A stretch of 64,000 nt of DNA from Enterovibrio sp. JCM 19048 (lineage in GTDB: Bacteria > Pseudomonadota > Gammaproteobacteria > Enterobacterales > Vibrionaceae): the NCBI GenBank assembly GCA_001310415.1, contig BAXE01000005.1, positions 1-64,000 on the forward strand. Reading direction: 5' to 3'. The translations under genes and the position numbers were made by a program. A model generated the notes under the pieces. That model had not been told where the DNA came from. It saw nothing but the letters and a program-made list of their open reading frames with translations, and made no database searches. Below are positions 8,369 to 17,033 of the stretch, one piece after another (positions within the stretch are counted from its first letter, which is position 1; each line of letters starts with the position of its first letter).

Positions 8369-9106
8369 TTAAGCGAAGATTTCTTTAAATCTTGCGGAGA
8401 ACCTTGCCTCAGATTGATAACCACATGCCAGAGCAACGTTGAGCTGACTGCGTGATTTTTGCATCAGTGACAGGGCATACACCATTCGTACATTGGTAAG
8501 CACCTGGCGGAAAGAAGTTTCTTCCGCAGCCAGTTTACGCTTGAGAGTGGCGGCTCATGGAAAAATGATTGGCAACGGTTTCAATATGATGCGGGTCGCC
8601 GGGGTTTACACTCAGGTAGCTGGCAAGACGTTCGCGTACAGAGGTCTCTGCGCCGGGAAACAACAAGTGCAGGGCATTGTGTTTCTTGAGTTCGGCATAA
8701 AAAGCCATCAGCAAGTGGTGCTGGGCGTCTGTCGACATTGATTGCCGCGGCATACTGAACAGGGTGTTGAAACAGAACGCCAGTTCTGGGGTCACTGCAA
8801 CCCTTGGTTCAACACTGACATCATGGCTTGGCTGCGACTCCAGCCATTCTGCAGGAGGCGGTGCCAGCAAAGTTAGCATTCTTGAATGGAATGCTGTCTG
8901 TGCTGGTTCGTTGACAAAGGTCAGTGAGTGACTGGCTGGAATGACCAGCCAGTCGTCAGAAGCATACTCGCGCGTACTGTCATGCCACCACAATTGCTTT
9001 TGGCCATGGTTGACCCAGATGATGGTTGGTGCATATAGCAACACATTGCGAAGTGGCTGTTTCGTCACTCCGCGAAATTCGCTGGTTTGCACCAGGCGCG
9101 CGTCAT
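8369..9106 (-). CDS. AraC-family transcriptional regulator (frame broken)
   Basis: About 245 aa when repaired: an N-terminal cupin-like sensor region (WWHDSTREYASDDWLVIPAS) and a C-terminal two-HTH DNA-binding domain (HHIETVANHFSMSR, then TLKRKLAAEETSFRQV and LNVALACGYQSEARFSARFK). Two breaks are seen: near 8553, where the frame shifts inside the first HTH, and near 9095, where CC for CCC separates the GTG-started frame from an ATG at 9106 that has a fine AAGGAGA site. The stop of the upstream PEBP gene overlaps that ribosome site, so the two genes are translationally close and probably one operon. Target unknown; regulation of the PEBP gene itself is plausible. Confidence 0.82.
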
Positions 9107-9115
9107 AGGCTCTCC

Positions 9116-9645
9116 TTACTCACTCACATAGGTCGCGGTCAGTGTGGTTTTATCCAGCGCATTGGCATTCAGCATGTAGCCAATCAACGCGTTGGAAGGG
9201 TTTTCTGGCAGTTCCAGTTTTCTGTTGGCAATGCCCAAACCGTGAACTGGTAACGGTGCATACCATGCTCTTGCGGAGGACATGCGCCGCCGTAGCCGAA
9301 TGAACCGTAGTCATTTTTCATTTCGCGGCCAGCCTTCAGTTTACCGGAAGCACCTCGTTCCAGACTGGTTTGTGTAGCAGGAAGATCCAAAGCTACCCAG
9401 TGCCACCATCCACTGCCTGTAGGGGCGTCGGGGTCAAAAGCGGTAATTGCAAAGCTTTTTGTGCCTTCCGGTGCATCGCTCCAGCTCAGTTGGGGTGACA
9501 TGTCTGCACCGTCACAACCAAAACCCTGATAAGCGAAAGTCTCGGGCATACGTGAACCTTCTTGAATGTCTGAGCTGGTCAGAGTCATCGCTTGGCTGCC
9601 CATTGATACAACCGCGAGAAGCGGGATTAAACCGGTAAATTTCAT
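9116..9645 (-). CDS. Exported PEBP/YbhB-family (RKIP-like) protein (frame broken)
   Basis: About 176 aa when repaired. It has a signal peptide (KFTGLIPLLAVVSMGSQA) and the phosphatidylethanolamine-binding-protein fold marks: FAYQGFGCDGADMSPQLSW, the ligand-pocket DPDAPTGSGWWHWV and the GGACPP...HRYQFTVWAL segment. Periplasmic location is expected. One A is missing from an A5 run near 9213 (ACAGAAAACTGG for ACAGAAAAACTGG); repair yields an end in SE at TAA 9116-9118. YbhB/YbcL proteins have no firmly known bacterial function. It is the upstream partner of the AraC regulator, nine bases apart. Confidence 0.85.
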
Positions 9646-10008
9646 TTTAACTCTCCTCTTGATTTGTTGAGAGCTAGATTACCGATGATTGCCGTTTGTT
9701 TGATTACATTAAAGCTCAATGTTGGATTTTTTGGCGCTATATTTGAGCCTTATGGTTGTATTGGTGGTGTTGGTTGCTTTTTATATCTATTGCATTTGGT
9801 GATGGTTGCCTTGGTTTGATTACGATTTCTAAATTGATATAGATAAGTTTTTCAGTGTTATTAACACTTTTATTCTTTGGTGAGTGTGGTTGTTCGCAAA
9901 AAGGGAAAATTGACGTTATAAATTTGATGCAACTGTATGATTATTTGGCTGATTTATGTTCGGTGTTCGTCTGGCATGGACGCTACTATTCAGTTGGAGA
10001 ATAAAAAT
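9646..10008. other. AT-rich divergent intergenic region
   Basis: About 360 bases, strongly AT-rich, between the leftward PEBP gene and the rightward lipoprotein gene. It must hold both promoters. No operator palindrome or structured RNA was recognised. The stretch translated from 9937 lacks a ribosome site and is not coding. Confidence 0.5.
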
Positions 10009-12545
10009 ATGGTAATGCAAAGGACACTATTGGCTTCATTGATCGCTGCATCCCTCGCTGCTTGTGGTGGAGATTCAGGAACCACTTCTGGTGGTGGAAC
10101 CACAAATCCTGAACCGACACTAAATACCTTGAGCGGTAAGGCTGCAGATGGGTATCTTCAGGAGGCGCTCGTTTGCTTGGATATTAACAAAAACAAAATG
10201 TGTGATGACAATGAGCCATCTGCCACGACAGATGCCAATGGCGCATTCACTTTAGAAGCTACCCAAGCGCAAATCGATGCCTCACCTCTTCTTGTTCAAG
10301 TTATTGCAGGACAAACAACGGACTCCGACAATCCTGGTGTAGCTATATCCAAAGGATACAAACTGACAGCTCCTGCGGCTTCGGACTTTGTAAGTCCAAT
10401 CACGACACTGATTCAAAACGAAATAGAAAAAGGATCTACCGCAGAGGAATCTGTAGAGTACGTTAAGACGCAACTTGGAACCGAGCTGGATATTACGGTT
10501 GACTATATAGAAGGTAAGAACACGGATTCTGAAAAAGCTGAATTTGAAAAATTACATAAAGTTGCTCAGGTTACGGCTCGTGTTATTGCTACAAAGTTCG
10601 ATGAGCTGAAAGATCAGGCTACGAACAATGGTGTTTCAGAGTCTGACTTGATCAATGTAATCAATGAAGAGGTCAGCAAGGTTGTTTCAGAAATTGTTAG
10701 CGACGTTAATGGTGTAACTGGTGACTTTGATCCTGATGAAGTTGCCAGTACCGCCAAAGATAAAGTAGACCTTTCCGATAATGATCTTGAAGACAAGGTC
10801 AATGCAAACAATGCAGATCGAAACAAAGTCACGGCCAGTTTGAATACCTTGATTACTGAAACAGGTTTGTTGTGGTTCGGTGGCTCCAAAAATGGGGATG
10901 GTATCCCATCTTTGGAATATGGAAAGATCTTTGCTGATAACGATGGAACTGTCGTTGAAGAGGAATATCAAGCACGTAGTGACCTAAGCGGTTTCGATGT
11001 TGTTGAAAGGCAACCTAATATTCTTCTTATGTTGACAGGTAAAGGTTGGGTATCTGCCGATGATACAATCGTTGGCGTCGAAACGGCAGAAAATGGTACA
11101 GAGACACTGGTCATGAAATCTGCAGAGTTGTCTTTCACGGCAAAAACTCAAAAGGTTGATGTATCCGGTCTTCGTATCGCGGACATTATGGACAAAACGG
11201 CGGATGCTAATATTTGGTCAAGTGTGCTGGATAATTCAGCCACTTTCCCAGAAGGTACTTTTGCCTACAAGCTCAAAACCACCCCGTTAGTTAGCGATTA
11301 TTTTACCCTCTACCCAGGCGATTGGTGTGATGATGCCTATGAGTCTGACCGTGGTGGTATGTGTAATTCAGTCGCCCTCGAAAATGGTGTGAGCCAAGGG
11401 GTTCCGGCAGAAATATTGGCGCAAATCATCAAAGAATCCGCAGATGGTCTGGTAGCTGGATCTGTCACCGTTGGTGGAACCAATGAAGGAGGCTGATTGC
11501 CGAGATCGTTGCTGATGGTACGGTGAAGTTCTTTGCCTGGGATTGGGTAAATCCAGTTTCTGATCCTATTGGTTCGGGCACATGGAAAGAACTCACCGAG
11601 CACGGGAAAACCATTATCGAAGTCAGTGCACCAAGTGATGTTGCGCAGCAAAGCACCTGGAGCCTCTTTGATAGCGTGACTGGCAAAGCATATCTGACAG
11701 AAGTTGACGGTTTCGTCCGTTTAGTCGCGCCAGCTGAAGCTCACCCTGAGGAAGAGTATGTATTTGAAGCATCCACTTTGCCCGTCATTCTGGATAGCTT
11801 CAATTATCCTTTGACGCTCGGTGAATGTTTGGCGAGTTTGCCAGACGCAGGTTATGTCAAGAAGGTAGGGGACAAACTTGAGTATGTTGCTCAGCAAGAT
11901 GTGATCTGGAACGATGACGGTAAGGTTAGCTATGTAGAGTCAATTGAATATAAGGGTAATACTTTCTCATGGTTGTCTAAATACCAAACTATTCAAAATC
12001 TGCCAAGCTGGGTTGCTAACAGCCAGAACAGTCTTAATAAAGATTTGTTCAGCAGATTCTCTGCTGATGGAGAGACGTTGGTTGCTCAGGAAGAGAGTTT
12101 CTACTCCGACAATGTGTTTTATGGATTCCAAAATTGGGTGCCAGAAGATCCGGAAAGTCTGTTTGGTCGCGTCATCACACCAATAAGTGCATCGGTTGAG
12201 AATGGTAGCCTTCACCTCAATCAACCCGTCACACATCAACAAGAGCGAGTCTCACTTGCAGAGCTAGATTTTGGACTCTCCTTCGGGACGCCATATGACG
12301 GTCTAGCGATTGAACAATTTAGCTATGATCAGGAGTATTTGGGTAAAGTTTCAGTGACTGTGCCTGCAGGAACTTTTGATGCGTGTGTTGTCACTGAGTC
12401 AAATTTTGTTGCCCAAACAGCTGCCCCCAATGCTATCTATACCTATTGGCAAACCAACGTTGGTACGATTAAACGAAGTGTTTACGATCCAATGTGGGTA
12501 ACCACCTATGACCGTGAGGCAACCAAATTGCCAGCGGTTAACTAA
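10009..12545 (+). CDS. Large surface/outer-membrane lipoprotein (frame broken once)
   Basis: About 845 aa when repaired. A type II signal peptide ends in the lipobox LAAC (Cys19), followed by a Gly/Ser/Thr linker. The first domain (GKAADGYLQEALVCLDINKN, then CDDNEP, TDANGAFTL) resembles SdrD-B/carboxypeptidase-regulatory-like modules with a calcium-loop-like DxNxN pattern; a long helical region follows (about 140-290), then an extended beta-rich C-terminal half with no family I can name. ATG 10009 is chosen over upstream codons because GGAGA at 9996-10000 is well placed. One G is missing from a G-run near 11493, splitting the protein at EGG / LIAEIV. It probably serves at the cell surface; substrate unknown. 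Followed by a terminator. Confidence 0.75.
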
Positions 12546-12570
12546 GGTCTAAGTAAACAAATAACCCGTC

Positions 12571-12600
12571 AAAGCGCTCTCCGGAGCGCTTTTCTTTTTT
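12571..12600 (+). terminator. Terminator after the large lipoprotein gene
   Basis: AAAGCGCTC TCCG GAGCGCTTT followed by a T-rich tract; perfect 9-bp stem with a stable tetraloop. The T-rich side also abuts the convergent corA stop. Confidence 0.9.
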
Positions 12601-12617
12601 GTGTTTTCTAAGAGCTA

Positions 12618-13574
12618 TCACAACCACCCCTTCTTCTGAAAATACACCAGTGGCGCGACGCCGGAGACAATCATCAGGATGATGGCGAAGGCGAAACCGT
12701 ACTCCCAATCCAATTCGGGCATATTGTGGAAGTTCATGCCGTAGATACTGGCGATAACTGTTGGGGGCAGAAAGACCACGGCGGCGATGGAAAAGATTTT
12801 GATGATCTGGTTCTGTTCGATGTTGATAAAGCCGTGGGTGGAGCCCATCAGGAAGTTGATTTTGTCGAACAGGAACGTGGTATGGGACATCAGAGCGTCG
12901 ATGTCGCGCCCGATTTCGTGCAGGGTTTCACGATGGTCATTGCGGCTTTGCAGGTGGCGTAGCATGAAGGAAATCGCGCGTTGGTTATCCATCAAACACA
13001 GGCGTACTTTACCGTTGCTGTCCTCTAGTTTCGCCAGCTGTTCGATGCTCTCTTCCAAATCAGAATCGTCATCTTCCAGCACGGCATGGCTAACTTTTTC
13101 AAGCTCTCGGTGCAGGTCTTCCAAGGTATCGGCATGGTTTTCCACTTTCTGCTCAACCAAGGTTACCAATAAGGTTTCTACATCTTTACATTTTACCTGT
13201 CGGCGCCGGGCACGAAGGCGCATCAGACGGAAATCAGGCACCTCGCTGTCACGAATGGTAATAAGCCGCTCGCTTTGCAAAATACAGGCGACAGTCATGG
13301 TCACATGACGGCCCTCGCTTTTCGACAGGAACAGGGAGTGAACGTGGAGACCGCTTTTGTCGATAAAGTATCGCGCGGAAGTTTCGATTTCTTCCACATC
13401 ATCAGATTCTGGTAAGTCTATCCGGAGCAGGGAACTGAGCAGTTCACGTTCCGTGTCAGTAGGTTCCTGCGCATCAATCCATTTGGCTTTGCTGACAAGT
13501 TCGTGAAGATTCGCGCCTTCGTCGACAGGAATTTCGATAATGAGGCCGTTTTCGATATTGAATAAACGCAACAT
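12618..13574 (-). CDS. corA: CorA-family magnesium/divalent cation channel
   Basis: A 318-aa protein with a cytosolic alpha/beta domain rich in acidic and helical segments, and two C-terminal membrane helices; the first ends in the hallmark YGMNF (GMN selectivity loop), followed by HNMPELDWEYGF and the second helix. It forms homopentameric Mg2+ (or Co2+/Ni2+/Zn2+) channels in the inner membrane. The start is ATG 13574, preceded by a G5 Shine-Dalgarno; the 36-residue upstream extension is leader. The length matches CorA (about 316). It lies head to tail with the EAL-like gene. The frame is intact. Confidence 0.93.
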   Translation of the reverse strand: MLRLFNIENGLIIEIPVDEGANLHELVSKAKWIDAQEPTDTERELLSSLLRIDLPESDDVEEIETSARYFIDKSGLHVHSLFLSKSEGRHVTMTVACILQSERLITIRDSEVPDFRLMRLRARRRQVKCKDVETLLVTLVEQKVENHADTLEDLHRELEKVSHAVLEDDDSDLEESIEQLAKLEDSNGKVRLCLMDNQRAISFMLRHLQSRNDHRETLHEIGRDIDALMSHTTFLFDKINFLMGSTHGFINIEQNQIIKIFSIAAVVFLPPTVIASIYGMNFHNMPELDWEYGFAFAIILMIVSGVAPLVYFQKKGWL

Positions 13575-13684
13575 AATGCCCCCTAAGAAGAAAATGAGGT
13601 TACTTAAGTCTGTGCCCAGAACGTGTTGAGTTTCAAGGTGAAAGCGAAGAGGAAGTGGTTCCGTCACAAGGAAAAGACACAAGA

Positions 13685-13714
13685 CCGCCTGCCTTTATAA
13701 GGTAGTGCAGGCGG
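13685..13714 (-). terminator. Possible weak terminator between the EAL-like gene and corA
   Basis: Inverted repeat CCGCCTGC / GCAGGCGG with a 14-nt loop, lying after the leftward EAL-like gene. The T-tract on the leftward strand is poor, so termination is uncertain. Confidence 0.4.
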
Positions 13715-13838
13715 CGGGATTCGTCTCAGTTCGGTAGAGTTTGTTTCGCGGCGCTCAGGACAAACCCGTTCGTAGGAATGGAATTTGTGAAGCCGCGCCA
13801 GTTATACCAGAGTGCGTCGATATCCTGTTCGTCGTCAG

Positions 13839-14597
13839 TCAGCGTTTGGCAGGCTCAGAAGTAGAGGTTTCTGAGTCATATTCAAAATAATGCGAAGCAC
13901 CGAGTAGCCGGTACTGGCTAAGTTCCCCATTGCTCGATACTTGTCCGGCAACCCAGGAGAGTTTGAGGGTGTGAAGAACTTGTACCAATGGCATCAGGTG
14001 CTGGCGGTTTTCCCTGTTTTCCAACGAGAGTGAGAGCTTTACGCAATCTGGCCTGTGTTTTTGAATAAACTCCAATTGTTCGCAGGGGACGGCAATATCA
14101 AACCACAACGCGGCGGTGTGGCTTTTGAGGCGCGCTAATAGTGAAATTAAAGGTGGATGCGCTTTCTCGCGGACATTCACTTTCAGCAATGGGACGAGAT
14201 TGCGAAACGCGCGCTTGTCCAACGCCAGCATCTGCTGCAGTGCTTCATGGCCTTGGCGCCAAAGCAGGGCGTTGGCATCAATAGGTACCGCGATTTTGTC
14301 CGGCTGATTCTGGGTAGGGCTGTCCAGTTGGATACGAGCTTGGCGCAATGCCAAGTAAAGGTTGTAGAGGTCGAGTGAGAAACGCATCCCTTCGGAAAAA
14401 TTGAAATCCCGCTCACTGTATTGACCCTGGTTGCCAAAACGCAGCGCAGCATGTTGATAAACGGGCTCTGCGGTTTTTACATCACGGATAGCTTGATAGA
14501 CATGATCAATATGGTTTTGCTTAAAAACATCGAGGATCAGTCTGTCATCGCCTGTTGTAGCGTGTTGCTCCAATAAGACTGAGAGTTTTTTGAGCAT
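13839..14597 (-). CDS. Degenerate EAL-like domain protein
   Basis: A 252-aa protein that follows the EAL-domain pattern in shape but not in catalytic residues. YQHAALRFG stands where EALLRW is expected, VPIDANALLW where the N-L-S strand lies, LKVNVREKA in place of E-I-T-E, LWFDIAVP in place of the DDFG loop, PDCVKLSLSL in place of D-x-I-K-I-D, and SWVAGQVSSNGELSQYRLLG in place of A-E-G-V-E-T. The metal and general-base residues are missing, so it should not cleave c-di-GMP; it may bind nucleotide or protein partners. This assignment is by eye and moderate. It is transcribed away from the VpsT-like regulator, 357 bases apart. The frame is intact. Confidence 0.5.
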   Translation of the reverse strand: MLKKLSVLLEQHATTGDDRLILDVFKQNHIDHVYQAIRDVKTAEPVYQHAALRFGNQGQYSERDFNFSEGMRFSLDLYNLYLALRQARIQLDSPTQNQPDKIAVPIDANALLWRQGHEALQQMLALDKRAFRNLVPLLKVNVREKAHPPLISLLARLKSHTAALWFDIAVPCEQLEFIQKHRPDCVKLSLSLENRENRQHLMPLVQVLHTLKLSWVAGQVSSNGELSQYRLLGASHYFEYDSETSTSEPAKR

Positions 14598-14954
14598 TAA
14601 TTGATGGGCATTGAGATTTGCAAGGTTCTCTTCTCGTTAACTCGTCTAAGTTACAGAATTGTCATTGTATGAAAAATAGTTGTGTTCTTGTGTGAAGGGT
14701 CAGGCATAACCTGAGATTGATAGAAATATTTTTATGGGCTGCCTCGAGGTTTAGGTGGCTAAATCAAATTCTGCGCACAATGATCTTATCCGGATTTCAG
14801 TATTGCGGCTAAGTAACTAAAAATTAAATATTTTCAAACAAAACAATAAAAGAAGGGAAACTGTGCATTGCGCCTAAAATAATGTGCATTACGCAGTAAT
14901 TTCTAGTGTTATCTTTTAAAGTGATTCCAATGTCAGTATCAAGAAGTTGCCGTC
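14598..14954. other. Divergent regulatory gap between EAL-like and VpsT-like genes
   Basis: About 357 bases, AT-rich, with no ORF worth reporting. It must contain promoters for both divergent genes. I see no clear operator. Confidence 0.5.
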
Positions 14955-15598
14955 ATGAAATCAGTTCGCGTTGTCTATATCCTCTCTGAAGATGCACAGA
15001 AAGCCGGGTTACTGGTGAATCTGTTGGCGATGATCTTTCCCCATTTTCAGTTCATCCATAGCTATTCCATTTTATCTCTCCGTTCTCTTTCTAATGAAAT
15101 TGTTGTTCTCGACCGGTCAACCTTGGACAGCCAAATACTCAAATACCTAAAGCCCAATGAAATGGGAGGGGATTGGCTGATTGTGAATGGTCTTTCAGAT
15201 GACGAATCAAACGTTCTGGGGCTTATTTCCCTGGGGTTTAGCGGGCTGATCTCAGCTTCTGACACCTTGGAATGTTTACCCAAAGCACTGCGAAGCATTG
15301 AATCAGGTCAGTTGTGGTTTAGCCGTGAAGTCATGTCTCAGGCTTTGCGCCAATTGGTTCATGTGGGCGGCATTTCTGATCAGTCGGTGAATGTGGTTTG
15401 TGCAAAATATGGATTATCCAGACGTGAACACGAAGTGCTCTTCTATTTGCTTAAGGGGAATAGCAATAAATCCATCGCCACTATTTTAAGTGTCAGTTTA
15501 AGTACAGTGAAAACCCACGTTTCAAATATTTTGGTTAAAACCGAAAGGCAAAATCGAAATCAATTAAGTTGCTGTTGCTTGATGAAATCGCCGCATAA
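14955..15598 (+). CDS. VpsT/CsgD-type LuxR regulator with c-di-GMP motif
   Basis: About 214 aa. An atypical receiver domain (1-130) ends in QLWFSREVMSQ; W121-F-S-R124 matches the W[F/L/M][T/S]R signature by which VpsT-type receivers bind cyclic di-GMP. A C-terminal LuxR HTH follows (LSRREHEVLFYLLKGNSNKS, STVKTHVSNIL). The last ten codons are shifted by a one-base loss near 15573; repair gives LLLLDEIAA and a stop at 15596-15598 in place of the stop at 15626. It lies immediately upstream of the pilin gene in the same direction, as EcpR does in the E. coli common pilus operon, so it probably activates the pilus genes in response to c-di-GMP (inference). Confidence 0.83.
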
Positions 15599-15746
15599 TT
15601 GCGAGTTGCTTCTATTTTCAGTTTGAATCGGCCGATTCTGGCCTGGTCAGTATTCATTTGATGGCCATAAGTTTGATTCTCCCGCTCTGAAATCGCGCTA
15701 ATTTGTTTCCGTCAAATTAAGCAGTTTCTACATGGAGTGAGGAATA

Positions 15747-16280
15747 ATGAAAGCATCTTTGGTTGGCTTGTTAATTGCGACTGCATTCTCAGCAGGTGTG
15801 AGTGCGGATTGGTCTTCCGAGCCGCGCGAAAGTGATGGTCAAACACAATTTTACGTTGATGTAACCGGTGAAGTGCCGCTGCGTTGCCGCATGTATACCG
15901 AACAAAATCTGTCAGTTGAGCTGGGTCTTGAATATCACGATGGTGAGAAAGAATTTAAATTTGGCGCATGGTGTAACAACGATTCTGCGAGCGGTGAACT
16001 GGTAGTAGGTGCGGCGCCATTTATCAACCAGAACAACAACACTGACGTTATCCCTCTGGTCGTTAAATTCAACGAAGAAGAAGGCCGAATTGATGCAGAG
16101 AACAACGCAGGCTCTGACACCAATTATCACGCAATTGCAACGAAAAGCGTGAAAATTAGTAACGACACCCGTGGTCTGAACCAAATCCAAAATACCCTGA
16201 CGATTGATGCCGATACCAATGGTTGGGAAAAGGCGGGTGAGTACAAAACGTCAATGTACGTTTCTCTGTACCCGCTATAA
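15747..16280 (+). CDS. Pilin-like major subunit of a chaperone-usher pilus
   Basis: A 177-aa exported protein with signal peptide KASLVGLLIATAFSAGVSA, a pair of cysteines in the mature part (in PLRCRMY and FGAWCNND) and a C-terminal beta strand (KTSMYVSLYPL) that could serve as the donor strand partner. Its size and position, first structural gene before chaperone and usher, suit a major pilin. I could not assign it to a named pilin family. GGAGTGAGG precedes the ATG. A small stem-loop after it may raise its level over downstream genes. The frame is intact. Confidence 0.7.
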   Translation: MKASLVGLLIATAFSAGVSADWSSEPRESDGQTQFYVDVTGEVPLRCRMYTEQNLSVELGLEYHDGEKEFKFGAWCNNDSASGELVVGAAPFINQNNNTDVIPLVVKFNEEEGRIDAENNAGSDTNYHAIATKSVKISNDTRGLNQIQNTLTIDADTNGWEKAGEYKTSMYVSLYPL

Positions 16281-16306
16281 GCAATACCCAATTTGTAAGT
16301 TATATG

Positions 16307-16326
16307 GGGTCTTTTTAGACCCTTTT
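16307..16326 (+). terminator. Attenuator-like hairpin between pilin and chaperone genes
   Basis: GGGTC TTTTTA GACCC followed by TTTT; a short weak stem. In pilus operons a partial terminator here makes more pilin than assembly machinery. Its function here is inferred from position. Confidence 0.45.
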
Positions 16327-16335
16327 GGAGTTTAT

Positions 16336-17033
16336 ATGCGTGTATTTGTCGTTTTTTTGCAGGCATTGCTGTTTGTCTCTCCTTTAGCCAGCGCTTTTGA
16401 ACTGTATCCAATGGTTTCCTTTTTCTCTGAAAAAGCGCTGAGAGTGAACGCTTCTTCCAAGTGAACAATACAACGGGCAACCCGTTGCCTATTGAAATCA
16501 CTGTGAAGAAACGTGCTGTATCCGGCTTGGATTCAGAACAGCTTTCCGATTCCGACGACTTTTTTATATTCCCGCCACAAGCCTTGATCCCACCGGGTGA
16601 AACCCAACTGGTTAAGGTGAAATATATCGGTGAGGCGGTACCTGCTTCTGCGTCATACCGAGTCATATTCAGCCAACTCCCGATCAAAGATGATTCCAAC
16701 AAAAGCAGCGTGAATATGCTGTTTGAAATTGGTTCATTGGTATTTGTTTCACCCGACAAAGTTGAGCAGTCATTGTCTGTGGCTGTTGAAAATAGCGAGG
16801 ATAAAACCAACGCCATCGTACTGGAAAATATCGGTAACGGTGTTGTGGTGCTCCCCCAATTGGCGTATTCCGTGAAAACCAGCGATAAGAGCTATAAATG
16901 GGGATGGGAAGACGTAAAAGAGGGCGTAACCAAACAGTATCTGGCGCCAGGCCAAACCGAGCGAATTGATGTCAGCAGTTTGCTTTCTGCAAAAGACAAG
17001 AATGTCTCGGTAGAGGTTAAGGGGTACTGGTGA
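16336..17033 (+). CDS. Periplasmic pilus chaperone (frame broken once)
   Basis: About 232 aa when repaired. A signal peptide (VFVVFLQALLFVSPLASA) is followed by a PapD-like N-terminal Ig domain (VNNTTGNPLPIEITVKKR, IFPPQALIPPGETQLVKVKY, ASASYRVIFSQLPI) and a C-terminal domain ending in VKGYW. It should cap and fold pilin subunits by donor-strand complementation. A G is missing near 16463 (AAGTGAAC for AAGGTGAAC), splitting the signal-peptide part from the mature protein. Its 3' end overlaps the usher's GTG start by 4 bases, showing translational coupling. Confidence 0.85.

Noticed and set aside
8140..8436. Open frames on both strands over tRNA-Asp copy 2
   Set aside because: They translate tRNA and terminator sequence; the visible peptide strings are the usual false products of tRNA genes.
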